From NCBI RefSeq assembly GCF_004101245.1, contig NZ_SCIN01000001.1, positions 1,068,784 through 1,132,783 of the forward strand: DNA of 64,000 bases. The letters are read 5' to 3'. The notes beneath the pieces are model-generated. The model was not told the origin of the DNA, made no database searches, and saw only the letters and a list, made by a program, of their open reading frames with translations. This DNA comes from Sphingomonas sp. UV9 (GTDB lineage: Bacteria > Pseudomonadota > Alphaproteobacteria > Sphingomonadales > Sphingomonadaceae). Position numbers and translations under genes: made by a program. Below are positions 1-8,170 of the stretch, piece by piece (the first letter of the stretch is position 1; the number at the start of each line of letters is the position of its first letter).

Positions 1-744
1 GATCTGGAGGCGACCGTGCTACGGGCGCTGGCGAAGAAGCCCGACCTGCTGATCCTCGGCGGCGGCGATGGCACGGTCAGCGGGCTGGTCGACCTGATGG
101 TCGGCCATGACGTCATCCTAGGCGTGCTCCCGCTCGGCACCGCCAACAGTTTTGCGCGCACGCTCGGCATTCCGCTGAACATCGAAGGCGCGGTCGAGGT
201 GATCCGCACCGGCAAGCCGCGCCGCATCGATCTCGGCATGATCGACGGCGATTATTTCGCGAACTGCGCGGCGATGGGCATCAGCCCGAAGATCGCCGCT
301 ACCGTGCCGCACGGCCTGAAGAAGGTGTTCGGCAAAGTCGGCTATCTCACTTGGGCGGCCTACCAGTATCTCCGCTTCCGCCCGTTCACGCTGATCGTCG
401 GCGAGGGCCCGACTGCGGTGAAGATCCGCGTCGTCGAGGTACGAATCTCGAACGGGCCGTATCACGGCGGCACCGAACTGGTGGATGCGGCGGCGGTCGA
501 TTCGGGCGAGATCGTCGTGCAGGCGGTGATGGGCCACGTGAAGCGCCGGCTCGTGCAGAACTGGGTCTCCAGCGTCTTCCGCCTCGACTCGCGCCATGAA
601 AAGGTGCGCGATTTCCGGGGGAAGAGCCTGAAGATCAACACCATCCCGCCGCTACCGATCTCGATCGATGGCGAGGTGCTGGCGCGGACGCCGGTGACGG
701 CGAAGGTGGCGGCGGGGATTATCCGGGTGATGGCGCCGGCTTGA
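1..744 (+). CDS. Diacylglycerol/lipid kinase family protein (5' partial)
   Basis: The gene is cut by the left edge of the window: the frame is open from base 1, and the GTG at 16 is only a possible internal start. It belongs to the DAGK catalytic family (YegS/DgkB-like), soluble or membrane-associated kinases that phosphorylate a lipid hydroxyl with ATP. The nucleotide-binding GGGDGT motif is at visible residues 20-25, followed by the family stretch PLGTANSFAR. The SIDGEVL sequence near the C-terminus matches the conserved DGE signature. The lipid substrate cannot be told from sequence. The gene is followed by a repeat-rich gap and a convergent cyclophilin gene, so it probably ends its transcription unit. 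Confidence 0.85.
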   Translation, partial: DLEATVLRALAKKPDLLILGGGDGTVSGLVDLMVGHDVILGVLPLGTANSFARTLGIPLNIEGAVEVIRTGKPRRIDLGMIDGDYFANCAAMGISPKIAATVPHGLKKVFGKVGYLTWAAYQYLRFRPFTLIVGEGPTAVKIRVVEVRISNGPYHGGTELVDAAAVDSGEIVVQAVMGHVKRRLVQNWVSSVFRLDSRHEKVRDFRGKSLKINTIPPLPISIDGEVLARTPVTAKVAAGIIRVMAPA

Positions 745-790
745 AAGGACGACGACGTCTGAGACTAGCGCCACCGACCGCACACTGTTG

Positions 791-840
791 TTCTCCCGCG
801 AAGGCGGGAGCCCAGTCTGGGTCCCCGCCTTCGTGGGGAA
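791..840. repeat. REP-like palindrome, family A
   Basis: Imperfect inverted repeat whose arms contain CCCGCGAAGGCGGGAGCCCA and its complement around a short centre. Relatives of the same element occur at 14721-14772, 44710-44734 (one arm) and inside a coding region at 60592-60636. It lies between convergent genes and may also act as a transcription stop. Confidence 0.8.
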
Positions 841-870
841 ACAAATTGGGAAGGGTTACCCATCCCCAAC

Positions 871-978
871 ACCACCCCGGCGAAGGCCGGGGCCCAATTG
901 GGGGCCGTCGCTAACGAAGGGTGCGCACCGTTACTTCAGCCTTCCCAATTGGGCCCCGGCCTTCGCCGGGGTGGAAAT
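871..978. repeat. REP-like inverted pair, family B
   Basis: Two arms (871-906 and 941-978) built on CCCCGGCGAAGGCCGGGGCC next to CAATTGGG, in opposite orientation. The same pair recurs at 14804-14908 and, more degraded, at 58448-58556. The arms could form a long cruciform or hairpin between the convergent lipid kinase and cyclophilin genes. Confidence 0.8.
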
Positions 979-1001
979 TTGGGGCGATGTAAGGTCTTTC
1001 C

Positions 1002-1646
1002 CTACTTAACCCGCCGCACCGTCAAGACCCGCACCGGCGCCGCGATCATCTGCCCCTTCATCACCCCCAACCCCGCATTCGGCGACGTCGGCGCAGCGAG
1101 GATGCGTTTCACCACGTCCATTCCCGCGACGACATGCCCGAACGCCGCAAACCCATCCTTGTCGCCGCGCCCCGATGGGTCGGCATCGAGCGACAGCACC
1201 GGTCCAACGGTAATGAAGAAATCCGCCGTCGCAGTCCCCGGCGCAAACCGCGCGAGCGAGATCGTCGCATCGACGTGCGACAGCCCCGTCTGGCTGGTCG
1301 GCTCATGCTTCACCGGCGGCAACAGTCGCTTCGCCTCACCCTGAGGCCCGCCCTGGATCAGTCCGGAATCCGTGCCCAGCTTCATCGCGCGGTAGAAGGT
1401 CACCCCGTCCAGCCGCTTCTGGTCGACGTACCGCAGGAAGTTCGCGGTCGTTAGCGGCGCGCGATCCTTCTCCAGCGCAAGCGTGATCGGCCCCTCGCTG
1501 GTCGTCATCACGATCGAGACGGTCGCCGCCGGCACGGCCGCGACCGGGGCGGCAGGCGGCGTAACCGCGGGGACGGTCACGGTCTGTGCCAAAGCGGAAA
1601 CGGCACACAAGGCAGCAAGCGCCGCGCTCAGGAATTTGAAGGTCAT
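1002..1646 (-). CDS. Cyclophilin-type peptidyl-prolyl cis-trans isomerase, exported
   Basis: A 214-residue protein with a clear N-terminal signal peptide ending near residue 20 (ALA-Q). A Pro/Ala/Val-rich linker follows, then a cyclophilin domain starting with VSIVMTTSEGPITLALEKD. The blocks TANFLRYVD, GLIQGG and FAAFGHVVAGMDVV are the usual strand and active-site segments of bacterial cyclophilins. The protein should assist proline isomerisation during folding in the periplasm. It is convergent with the lipid kinase and divergent from the ATP-grasp gene, so it is probably a single-gene unit. Family assignment is firm; specific clients are unknown. Confidence 0.88.
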   Translation of the reverse strand: MTFKFLSAALAALCAVSALAQTVTVPAVTPPAAPVAAVPAATVSIVMTTSEGPITLALEKDRAPLTTANFLRYVDQKRLDGVTFYRAMKLGTDSGLIQGGPQGEAKRLLPPVKHEPTSQTGLSHVDATISLARFAPGTATADFFITVGPVLSLDADPSGRGDKDGFAAFGHVVAGMDVVKRILAAPTSPNAGLGVMKGQMIAAPVRVLTVRRVK

Positions 1647-1740
1647 GCCACAGGCTAGCCGCTCGCACGCACTCTGTCAGCCGGACCCGCCGCAAATTGC
1701 CGCCGGCAAAGTTTTGCTTGGGTTTGCACGCCCGGCCGTA

Positions 1741-2664
1741 ATGCGTATCCGCAGTGGAATGACCGATCTCGCCATTGTCTACGAACACCCGCTCTGGTTC
1801 GAACCCTTGTTCGCCGCGCTCGATCGCCGCGGCGTCGATTTTACGCGCGCCACGCCCGACGGGCATTGGAACCCCGCCGACCAGACCGCCCCGGGCAGCG
1901 TGGTGTTCAACCGGATCGCGATGTCGAGCTTCCTGCGTAACGACGAGCACCCGATCTTCGACACGATGGCGATGCTCGATCACTGGCGGCGCACGGGTGC
2001 GCGCGTGATCAACGGGACCGACGTGCTCGCGATCGACGCGTCCAAGGCGCGCCAATTGTCGCTGATCGCGTCGCTCGGTCTCGCGATCCCCGAGACGCGC
2101 GTCGTCCACCGCGCCACCGACGTCGTCCCCGCCGCACAGATGCTCCGCTTCCCGCTGGTCGTGAAGGCAAACATCGGCGGATCGGGCGCGGGCATCATCC
2201 GCTTCGACAGCCTCGACCAACTCCGTGCCGCCGTCGCCGATAGCGGCCTGCCGGACAGCGTCGACGGCGTGCTGCTGGTGCAGGAATATGTCCCCGTCCG
2301 CGATGGCACGATCACCCGGATCGAGACGCTCGACCGCAAGTTCCTCTACGCGATCGAGGTCGCGGGCGGCGGTGCGTTCGATCTCTGCCCGGCGGATGCG
2401 TGCGTCGTCCCCGGCTCGGGGATCAAGATGGCCGCGGTCGAGCCCTCGCAGACCCTGCGCGACGCCGCCGAGGCGGTCGCGCGCGAAGTCGATCTCGATG
2501 TCGGCGGGGTCGAGGTGATGATCGACGACCGTGACGGCGTCGCGCGCTTCTACGACATCAATGCGCTGTCGAACTTCGTCGCCAAGCCGCTCGACGTCCT
2601 CGGCTGGGATCCACACGACCGCCTCGTCGATTACCTGGTCGACCAAATCGAGAAGGCTCTCTGA
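1741..2664 (+). CDS. ATP-grasp ligase, RimK-like
   Basis: A protein of about 307 residues with an ATP-grasp fold: FPLVVKANIGGSGAG supplies the nucleotide-binding lysine and glycine-rich loop, and the C-terminal GGVEVMIDD...FYDINALSNF block carries the metal-binding acid and asparagine residues. RimK-type enzymes ligate an amino acid or amine to a carboxylate using ATP. The ATG at 1741 is used; a second ATG at 1759 is equally possible. It is the first gene of a run of five: its stop shares one base with the start of the downstream monooxygenase, which is itself coupled to metNIQ. The real substrate is unknown. The setting suggests a small sulfur or amino-acid-like compound rather than a ribosomal protein tail. 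Confidence 0.75.
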   Translation: MRIRSGMTDLAIVYEHPLWFEPLFAALDRRGVDFTRATPDGHWNPADQTAPGSVVFNRIAMSSFLRNDEHPIFDTMAMLDHWRRTGARVINGTDVLAIDASKARQLSLIASLGLAIPETRVVHRATDVVPAAQMLRFPLVVKANIGGSGAGIIRFDSLDQLRAAVADSGLPDSVDGVLLVQEYVPVRDGTITRIETLDRKFLYAIEVAGGGAFDLCPADACVVPGSGIKMAAVEPSQTLRDAAEAVAREVDLDVGGVEVMIDDRDGVARFYDINALSNFVAKPLDVLGWDPHDRLVDYLVDQIEKAL

Positions 2665-3680
2665 TGCGCTACGGTTACTGGACTCCTGTCTTCGGCGGCT
2701 GGCTCCGCAACGTCCCCGACGAGGGGATGGAGGCGAGCTGGGCCTACACCAAGGCGCTGACGCAGAATGCCGAGCGCTGGGGCTACGACCTGACGCTGAT
2801 CGCCGAGCTGAACCTCAACGATATCAAGGGTGTCGAACAGCCCGCGCTCGATGCATGGTCGACCGCGGCGGCGTTGGCGGCGGTGACCGACAGCATCGAG
2901 CTGATGGTCGCGGTCCGCCCGAACTTCCACCACCCCGCGCTGTTCGCCAAGGCCGCCGCGAATATCGACCGGATCTCGGGCGGGCGCCTCGCGCTCAACG
3001 TAGTGTCGTCCTGGTGGGCGGATGAGGCCAGGCAATACGGCCTCCAGTTCGACCAGCACGATGATCGCTACGCGCGGACCGCCGAGTGGCTGACCGTGGT
3101 CGATGGCCTCTGGACCCAGGAACGCTTCGATTTCGCCGGGCAATTCTACACCACCGAGCAAGCGATCTGCTCCCCGAAGCCCGCCAAGCGCCCCACCGTC
3201 TATGCCGGCGGCGAAAGCGAAAAGGCCAAGACGCTGATCGCCGCGCAGTGCGACGCGTACGTCATGCACGGCGACCCCGCCGCCGCGATCGCGCCCAAGA
3301 TCGCCGACATGGCCGCGCGCCGGGAAGCCGCAGGCGGCGCCCCGATGCAATACGGCATGGCCGCCTACGCGATCGTCCGCGACAGCGAGGCGGAGGCGAA
3401 GCGCGAACTCGACCGCATCACCAGCGTCAGCGAACTCCCCGCCGGCTACGCCAATTTCGACCAGTGGCTGTCGGGCACGCAGCTCGAACGCGAGATGAAG
3501 ATCCAGGAATATTCGGTTTCCAACCGCGGCCTGCGCCCCAATCTGGTCGGCACGCCCGAACAATTGAAGGAGCGCGTCGCGGAATACGAAGCCGCCGGGC
3601 TCGACCTGCTTCTGCTCCAGATGAGTCCCCAGGCCGAGGAAATGGAGCGGTTCGCGGCGCAGGTCATGGGGTCCGCATGA
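2664..3680 (+). CDS. LLM-class flavin-dependent monooxygenase, SsuD/SfnG-like
   Basis: A 338-residue TIM-barrel flavin monooxygenase of the bacterial luciferase-like class. The opening [10 protein letters not shown], the central [28 protein letters not shown] and the [13 protein letters not shown] block resemble the alkanesulfonate/dimethylsulfone monooxygenase branch (SsuD, SfnG), which uses reduced FMN and oxygen to cleave C-S bonds. No flavin reductase gene is adjacent, so reduced FMN must come from elsewhere. The ATG overlaps the ATP-grasp stop by one base, and the stop overlaps the metN start (ATGA), indicating translational coupling. Exact substrate is not assignable; a sulfur compound imported by the downstream transporter is the simplest inference. 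Confidence 0.8.
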   Translation: MRYGYWTPVFGGWLRNVPDEGMEASWAYTKALTQNAERWGYDLTLIAELNLNDIKGVEQPALDAWSTAAALAAVTDSIELMVAVRPNFHHPALFAKAAANIDRISGGRLALNVVSSWWADEARQYGLQFDQHDDRYARTAEWLTVVDGLWTQERFDFAGQFYTTEQAICSPKPAKRPTVYAGGESEKAKTLIAAQCDAYVMHGDPAAAIAPKIADMAARREAAGGAPMQYGMAAYAIVRDSEAEAKRELDRITSVSELPAGYANFDQWLSGTQLEREMKIQEYSVSNRGLRPNLVGTPEQLKERVAEYEAAGLDLLLLQMSPQAEEMERFAAQVMGSA

Positions 3681-4411
3681 TCCGCCTCGTCGACGTCTCC
3701 AAAACCTACCCGACAAGCGACGCCGCCGCACTCGACGCCGTGTCGCTGGAAATACCCGCGCGCGGCGTGTTCGGCGTGATCGGCCAGTCGGGCGCAGGCA
3801 AGTCGACTCTGATCCGCCTGATCAACGCGCTCGAACGCCCGAGTTCGGGCCGGATCGAGATCGACGGCGTCGACGTCGCGTCGCTCTCGTCCGCGAACCT
3901 GCGCACGCTGCGGCGGCGGATCGGCATGATCTTCCAGAATTTCGGCCTGCTCTCGTCGCGCACGGTCGCCGCCAACGTCGCCTTCCCGCTGGAACTCGCC
4001 GGTGTGCCCAAAGCCGAACGGGATACGAAGGTTGCCGCGCTTCTCGAGCGCGTAGGCCTGTCCGATCACGCCGCGAAATACCCCGCCCAACTCTCCGGCG
4101 GCCAGAAGCAACGCGTCGGCATCGCCCGCGCACTCGCCACAGACCCGGACATCCTCCTCTGCGACGAAGCGACCAGCGCGCTAGACCCCGAAACCACCCG
4201 CTCGGTCCTTACACTCCTCCGTGACCTAAACCGAGATCTCGGCCTGACGATCGTCCTCATCACCCATGAAATGGACGTCGTCCGCTACGTCTGCGACCGC
4301 GTCGCGGTGCTCGAGCGCGGCCAGGTCGTGGAGACCGGCGCGGTCACCGGTATCTTCGCCGACGCCAAGCATCCGGCGACCCGGCGGATGCTGGCGGCGC
4401 TCGCTGCATGA
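3677..4411 (+). CDS. metN: Methionine-type ABC transporter ATPase MetN, without NIL domain
   Basis: ABC ATPase of 244 residues with Walker [11 protein letters not shown]-loop IFQNFGLL, signature [15 protein letters not shown] and Walker [13 protein letters not shown], then the H-loop ITHEMDV. The order N-I-Q and the partner proteins identify a MetNIQ-type importer. Standard MetN is about 340 residues with a C-terminal NIL domain that senses cytoplasmic methionine; this protein ends just after the ATPase core, so that inhibition should be absent. The start ATG at 3677 overlaps the previous stop by four bases (ATGA), and the end overlaps metI the same way. The D- or L-methionine assignment is by homology; the monooxygenase in the operon hints at another sulfur compound. 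Confidence 0.88.
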   Translation: MIRLVDVSKTYPTSDAAALDAVSLEIPARGVFGVIGQSGAGKSTLIRLINALERPSSGRIEIDGVDVASLSSANLRTLRRRIGMIFQNFGLLSSRTVAANVAFPLELAGVPKAERDTKVAALLERVGLSDHAAKYPAQLSGGQKQRVGIARALATDPDILLCDEATSALDPETTRSVLTLLRDLNRDLGLTIVLITHEMDVVRYVCDRVAVLERGQVVETGAVTGIFADAKHPATRRMLAALAA

Positions 4412-5070
4412 GCTTCTTCGCCAACATCGACTGGTCCGACATCGGCCAGGCGTGCCTCGACACGCTGATCATGCTCGCCGGATCGCTGATCCTCACGATC
4501 GCGCTCGGCCTCCCGCTCGGCGTGCTGCTCTACCTCACCGGGCAAGGCCGCCTGTCGCAGAACCGCGTGGCCAACGTCGTGCTCGGCGTCATCGTCAACA
4601 TCCTCCGCTCGGTGCCGTTCATCATCCTGCTGATCGTGATGATCCCGCTAACCGTCATGCTCGTCGGCACCTCGCTCGGCGTCGCCGGCGCGATCCCGCC
4701 GCTCGTCGTCGGCGCCGCGCCCTTCTACGCGCGCCTCGTCGAGGGATCGTTGAAGGAAGTCGACCGCACCACGATCGAGGCGGTGCAGGCGATGGGCGCG
4801 ACCACGCGCCAGATCGTCACCGGCGCGCTGATCCCCGAGGCGCTGCCCGGGCTGATCGCCGGCGCGACCGTCACCGCGGTCGCGCTCGTCTCGTTCACCG
4901 CGATGGCCGGCGTAGTCGGTGCCGGCGGGCTCGGCGATCTTGCGATCCGGTTCGGCTATCAGCGGTTCCAGACCGACGTCATGGTCGTCACGGTCGTGCT
5001 GCTGGTCGTCCTCGTCCAGATCCTCCAATATGCCGGCGACGCGCTCGCCCGCCACTTTACCCGCCGCTAG
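4408..5070 (+). CDS. metI: Methionine-type ABC transporter permease MetI
   Basis: A 220-residue inner-membrane permease with about five hydrophobic segments and the EAA-type coupling loop visible as [25 protein letters not shown] in shortened form around residues 128-152. This loop contacts the MetN ATPase. The block [24 protein letters not shown] is characteristic of MetI. The ATG is embedded in the metN stop (ATGA), so the two subunits are co-translated. It forms the transmembrane channel of the importer together with MetN, receiving substrate from the lipoprotein MetQ encoded 9 bases downstream. Confidence 0.92.
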   Translation: MSFFANIDWSDIGQACLDTLIMLAGSLILTIALGLPLGVLLYLTGQGRLSQNRVANVVLGVIVNILRSVPFIILLIVMIPLTVMLVGTSLGVAGAIPPLVVGAAPFYARLVEGSLKEVDRTTIEAVQAMGATTRQIVTGALIPEALPGLIAGATVTAVALVSFTAMAGVVGAGGLGDLAIRFGYQRFQTDVMVVTVVLLVVLVQILQYAGDALARHFTRR

Positions 5071-5078
5071 GAAACGCC

Positions 5079-5873
5079 ATGAACCGCCGCACCCTGCTCG
5101 CCTCGATGTCGCTGCTCGCGCTAGCCGCCTGCGGTGGCGCAAAGACCAATGACGGCAAGACGCTGACCGTGGCCGCGACCGCGGTGCCGCATGCCGAGAT
5201 CCTCGAGTCGATCAAGCCGACGCTCGCCAAGGAAGGCGTCGACCTCCAGATCCGCGTCTTCAACGACTACGTGCAGCCCAACCTTCAAGTCGACCAGAAG
5301 CAAATCGACGTCAGCTATTTCGAGACCAAGCCGTATCTCGACGAGTTCAACGCCTCGCGCGGCACGCATCTGGTGACCTATGCCGGCGTCCATGTCGAAC
5401 CGCTCGGCGCCTATTCGCGCAAGTGGAAGACGATCGCGCAGGTGCCGAACGGCGCCACCGTCGCGATCCCGAACGAGCCGAGCAACGGCGGCCGCGCGCT
5501 GCTGTTGTTGCAAAAGGCCGGTCTGATCACGCTCAAGACCCCGACCAATCCGCTGTCGACGCTCCGCGATATCGCCACCAACCCGCGCAACCTGCAGTTC
5601 AAGGAACTGGAAGGCGCCACCCTGCCCCGCACCCTCGGCGAGGTCGATCTCGCGCTGATCAACACGAACTACGCGCTCGATGCGAAGCTCAACCCCGTCC
5701 GCGACGCGCTCGCGATCGAGGACAAGAATAGCCCCTATGTCAATTTCGTCGTCGGCCTGCCCGGCGGCGAGAAGGACCCGCGCGTCGTCAAGCTGATCGC
5801 GGCGCTTCGCAGCCCGACGACCAAGGCGTTCATCGAGCAGCATTATCAGGGTGCGGTCCTGCCGGCGTTCTGA
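5079..5873 (+). CDS. metQ: Methionine-type substrate-binding lipoprotein MetQ
   Basis: A 264-residue NlpA/MetQ-family lipoprotein. Residues 1-18 form a lipoprotein signal ending LLALAACGG, with the lipidated cysteine at residue 18, anchoring the binding protein in the periplasm. The conserved VAATAVPHAEILE start and DVSYFETKPYLDEFN block are typical of the family, as are IPNEPSNGGRALLLLQKAGLI and the EGATLPRTL/DLALINTNYA segments. The start at 5079 is the first ATG after metI and gives the signal peptide. It is the last gene of the operon. Ligand is methionine by family, but the unusual upstream enzymes make a methionine derivative or other sulfur compound possible. Confidence 0.9.
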   Translation: MNRRTLLASMSLLALAACGGAKTNDGKTLTVAATAVPHAEILESIKPTLAKEGVDLQIRVFNDYVQPNLQVDQKQIDVSYFETKPYLDEFNASRGTHLVTYAGVHVEPLGAYSRKWKTIAQVPNGATVAIPNEPSNGGRALLLLQKAGLITLKTPTNPLSTLRDIATNPRNLQFKELEGATLPRTLGEVDLALINTNYALDAKLNPVRDALAIEDKNSPYVNFVVGLPGGEKDPRVVKLIAALRSPTTKAFIEQHYQGAVLPAF

Positions 5874-5911
5874 TACCGGCGCGAGCCTTGTTCGGGTAAA
5901 GTCGAGGCTCC

Positions 5912-6880
5912 ATGACGGTCGTCGCCGCGTATCTCTATCGCCATGGCAAACGCGTCCGCGCGGTCTCGATCGACGAGAAGGTCGATTGCCCGGCTGACCG
6001 GTCCGAGTTCGTCTGGATCGGAATCTGCGATCCGAGCGACGACGAGATGCGGACGTTGCAGGAGCAGTACAACCTGCATCCCCTCGCGGTCGAGGATGCG
6101 ATCAAGGCGGACCAGCTGCCCAAGATCGACGTCTATGGCGACCAGCTGTTCGTGGTCGCGCGCACAGCCCAACTCGAAGGCGACAAGATCGCGTACGGCG
6201 AGACCGCGATCTTCGTCGGCCACAGCCATATCATCAGCGTCCGCCACGGCTCCGCGCGTTCGCACAAGGCGTTGCGCGAACAGCTCGAAGCCGCGCCGAC
6301 CTTGCTGGTCAACGGCGTCGACTATGTCCTCCACGCGATCCTCGATTACGTCGTCGACGGCTATCTGCCGATCGTCGAGAGCATCGAGGACGAGGTGCTG
6401 GCGATGGAACAGCGCATCATCGATGCCTTTCTGGGCCGCGAGGAGATCGTCCGGATCTTCGGCCTGCGCCGCGAGATGATCCGCTTCCAGCGCATCCTCG
6501 GGCCGATGGGCGAGGTCGCGAGCAAGATCGTCCGGCTCGACCTTCCGTGCATCGACGGCAACGTAAAACCCTATTTCAGCGACGTGCTCGACCATGTCCG
6601 CCGCGTCCAGACGATGGTGGACGGCCTGCGCGAAGTGCTGACATCGGTGTTCGAGTTCAGCAACCTGCTCGAACAGCAGCGCACCGGCGCGATCACGCGC
6701 CAACTCGCCGCCTGGGCTGCGATCCTCGCCGTCCCGACCGCGATCGCCGGCATCTACGGCATGAACTTCGAGAACATGCCCGAGCTGAAGACCGAATACG
6801 GCTATTTCGTCGTGTTGGCCGTCATCGCGGTGGTCTGCGGCGCGCTGTATCTAAAATTCAAACAGGCGAAGTGGTTGTAG
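5912..6880 (+). CDS. corA: CorA-family magnesium transporter
   Basis: A 322-residue CorA-type divalent cation channel. The long cytoplasmic N-terminal domain (residues 1 to about 260) includes the typical EEVLAMEQ-type helix region (SIEDEVLAMEQRII). Two C-terminal transmembrane helices follow. The selectivity signature is present as YGMNFENMPE, with GMN near residue 283. The protein forms a homopentameric inner-membrane channel for magnesium and sometimes cobalt or nickel. It starts 38 bases after metQ, so it may read through from that operon or have its own promoter in the short gap. It is followed by a large inverted repeat. Confidence 0.93.
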   Translation: MTVVAAYLYRHGKRVRAVSIDEKVDCPADRSEFVWIGICDPSDDEMRTLQEQYNLHPLAVEDAIKADQLPKIDVYGDQLFVVARTAQLEGDKIAYGETAIFVGHSHIISVRHGSARSHKALREQLEAAPTLLVNGVDYVLHAILDYVVDGYLPIVESIEDEVLAMEQRIIDAFLGREEIVRIFGLRREMIRFQRILGPMGEVASKIVRLDLPCIDGNVKPYFSDVLDHVRRVQTMVDGLREVLTSVFEFSNLLEQQRTGAITRQLAAWAAILAVPTAIAGIYGMNFENMPELKTEYGYFVVLAVIAVVCGALYLKFKQAKWL

Positions 6881-6902
6881 AGACGCGTGGTACCCGACCG
6901 CT

Positions 6903-7028
6903 AATCCTCCCCCGCCAGGGGGAGGTGGCTGCCACTTGCCAGACGGAGGGGGCGGTAAGGGAAACGCCTGTTCCGTGCCCTCCCCCTCCGTCGCCTCCGG
7001 CGCCACCTCCCCCTAGCGGGGGAGGATT
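6903..7028. repeat. Long inverted repeat, family E (CTCCCCC/GGGGGAG)
   Basis: Outer arms 6903-6929 and 7002-7028 are near-perfect inverses built on AATCCTCCCCC and GGGGGAGGTGGC. Inner arms around 6941 and 6979 (ACGGAGGGGG and CCCCCTCCGT) also pair. It separates convergent corA and the MDR gene and may act as a bidirectional terminator. Short relatives lie at 11012-11033 and 58633-58659. Confidence 0.75.
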
Positions 7029-7039
7029 GAACGCCAGAC

Positions 7040-8029
7040 TCAAACCTTGACGAGCATCTTCCCCATATTCCCACCCGAGAACAGCCCCAGGAACGCATCC
7101 GGCATCGTCTCGAGCCCCTCGTGCACCGTCTCCTGCCGCTTCAGCGTACCCGCCGCCAGCATCCCGCCCATGTCCTTGTAGAACTCGTCGGCGCGGCTCA
7201 TGAAATCGCTGACGATGAAGCCGCGGATCTGGATGCGGTTGCCGATCAGCCGCGCGAGATACTTCAGCTGCGTCGCCGCACCGCTGTTGTAGACGTCGAT
7301 CATCCCGCAAACCGCGAACCGCGCGTGCATGTTCGCATGCGCCAGCGCGGCGTCGAGATGCTCGCCCCCGACATTGTCGAAATACACGTCGATGCCCTTC
7401 GGTGCGGCCTGGCCAAGCGCCTTCACCACCGGCACGTCGCCCTTGTAGTCGATCACCGCATCCGCGCCGAGCGACTTCACCCACGCGCATTTCTCCGCGC
7501 CGCCGGCCGAGCCGATCACCGTCATGCCCTTGGCCTTGGCGACCTGCACCACGGTCGACCCGACCGCACCCGCCGCCGCGGACACGAACACCGTGTCGCC
7601 CGCCTTGGCCTCGGCGACCGCGAGCAGCCCGAAATAGCCGGTCATCCCCGGCATGCCGAGCTGCCCCAGAAACGCCTGTGGCGGCACGTCGAGCGCGGGC
7701 AGCTTCTGGACCTGCGCGGCGGGCACGACGGCCTCGTCGCGCCAGCCCGCCATGTGCAGCACCATGTCGCCGACCTTGATGCCGTCGTCGTTGCTCTCGA
7801 CCACTTCGCCGACCGCGCCGCCCTGCATCGCCTCGCCCAGCGCGAACGGCGGGACATAGCTCTTCACGTCGTTCATCCGCCCGCGCATGTACGGATCGAC
7901 CGACAGCCAGCGGTTCGCGATCCGCACCTCGCCGGCGCCGAGCGCGGCCGTATCGAGATCGATCATTGCGAAGTCGGTATGCTTCGGCATGCCTTGCGGA
8001 CGTGCCTTCAGGCTCCATGCACGGGCCAT
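7040..8029 (-). CDS. NADP-dependent MDR oxidoreductase (curcumin/prostaglandin reductase-like)
   Basis: A 329-residue medium-chain dehydrogenase/reductase without structural zinc cysteines. It starts with a substrate-domain pattern (ARAWSLKARPQGMP...) common to the YncB/CurA and leukotriene B4 12-hydroxydehydrogenase branch. The Rossmann loop is AAAGAVGSTVVQVAKAKG and the family block DVYFDNVGGEHLDAAL follows. These enzymes reduce the alkene bond of alpha,beta-unsaturated ketones using NADPH. The C-terminus contains the usual FSGGNMGKMLVKV ending. It is transcribed alone; the upstream DUF2171 gene has its own terminator at 8096-8125. Physiological substrate unknown. Confidence 0.87.
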   Translation of the reverse strand: MARAWSLKARPQGMPKHTDFAMIDLDTAALGAGEVRIANRWLSVDPYMRGRMNDVKSYVPPFALGEAMQGGAVGEVVESNDDGIKVGDMVLHMAGWRDEAVVPAAQVQKLPALDVPPQAFLGQLGMPGMTGYFGLLAVAEAKAGDTVFVSAAAGAVGSTVVQVAKAKGMTVIGSAGGAEKCAWVKSLGADAVIDYKGDVPVVKALGQAAPKGIDVYFDNVGGEHLDAALAHANMHARFAVCGMIDVYNSGAATQLKYLARLIGNRIQIRGFIVSDFMSRADEFYKDMGGMLAAGTLKRQETVHEGLETMPDAFLGLFSGGNMGKMLVKV

Positions 8030-8095
8030 AATCTTGCTCCTGTCGTTGAATTTCGTACACCGGGTATGGCAAAACCGCCCCCGCGCGCAACCCGC

Positions 8096-8125
8096 AAAAA
8101 AGCCCGGACGTTTCCGCCCGGGCTT
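8096..8125 (-). terminator. Rho-independent terminator of the DUF2171 gene
   Basis: On the minus strand an 11-base stem (AAGCCCGGGCG paired with CGTCCGGGCTT, one wobble) around a GAAA loop is followed directly by six T residues. It lies 46 bases past the stop of the gene at 8171-9391, so it should end that transcript before the next minus-strand gene. Confidence 0.85.
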
Positions 8126-8170
8126 CGGTCAGACCGCCGTCAGCAGACGCCGATCCTCAGTATCGCGCGA

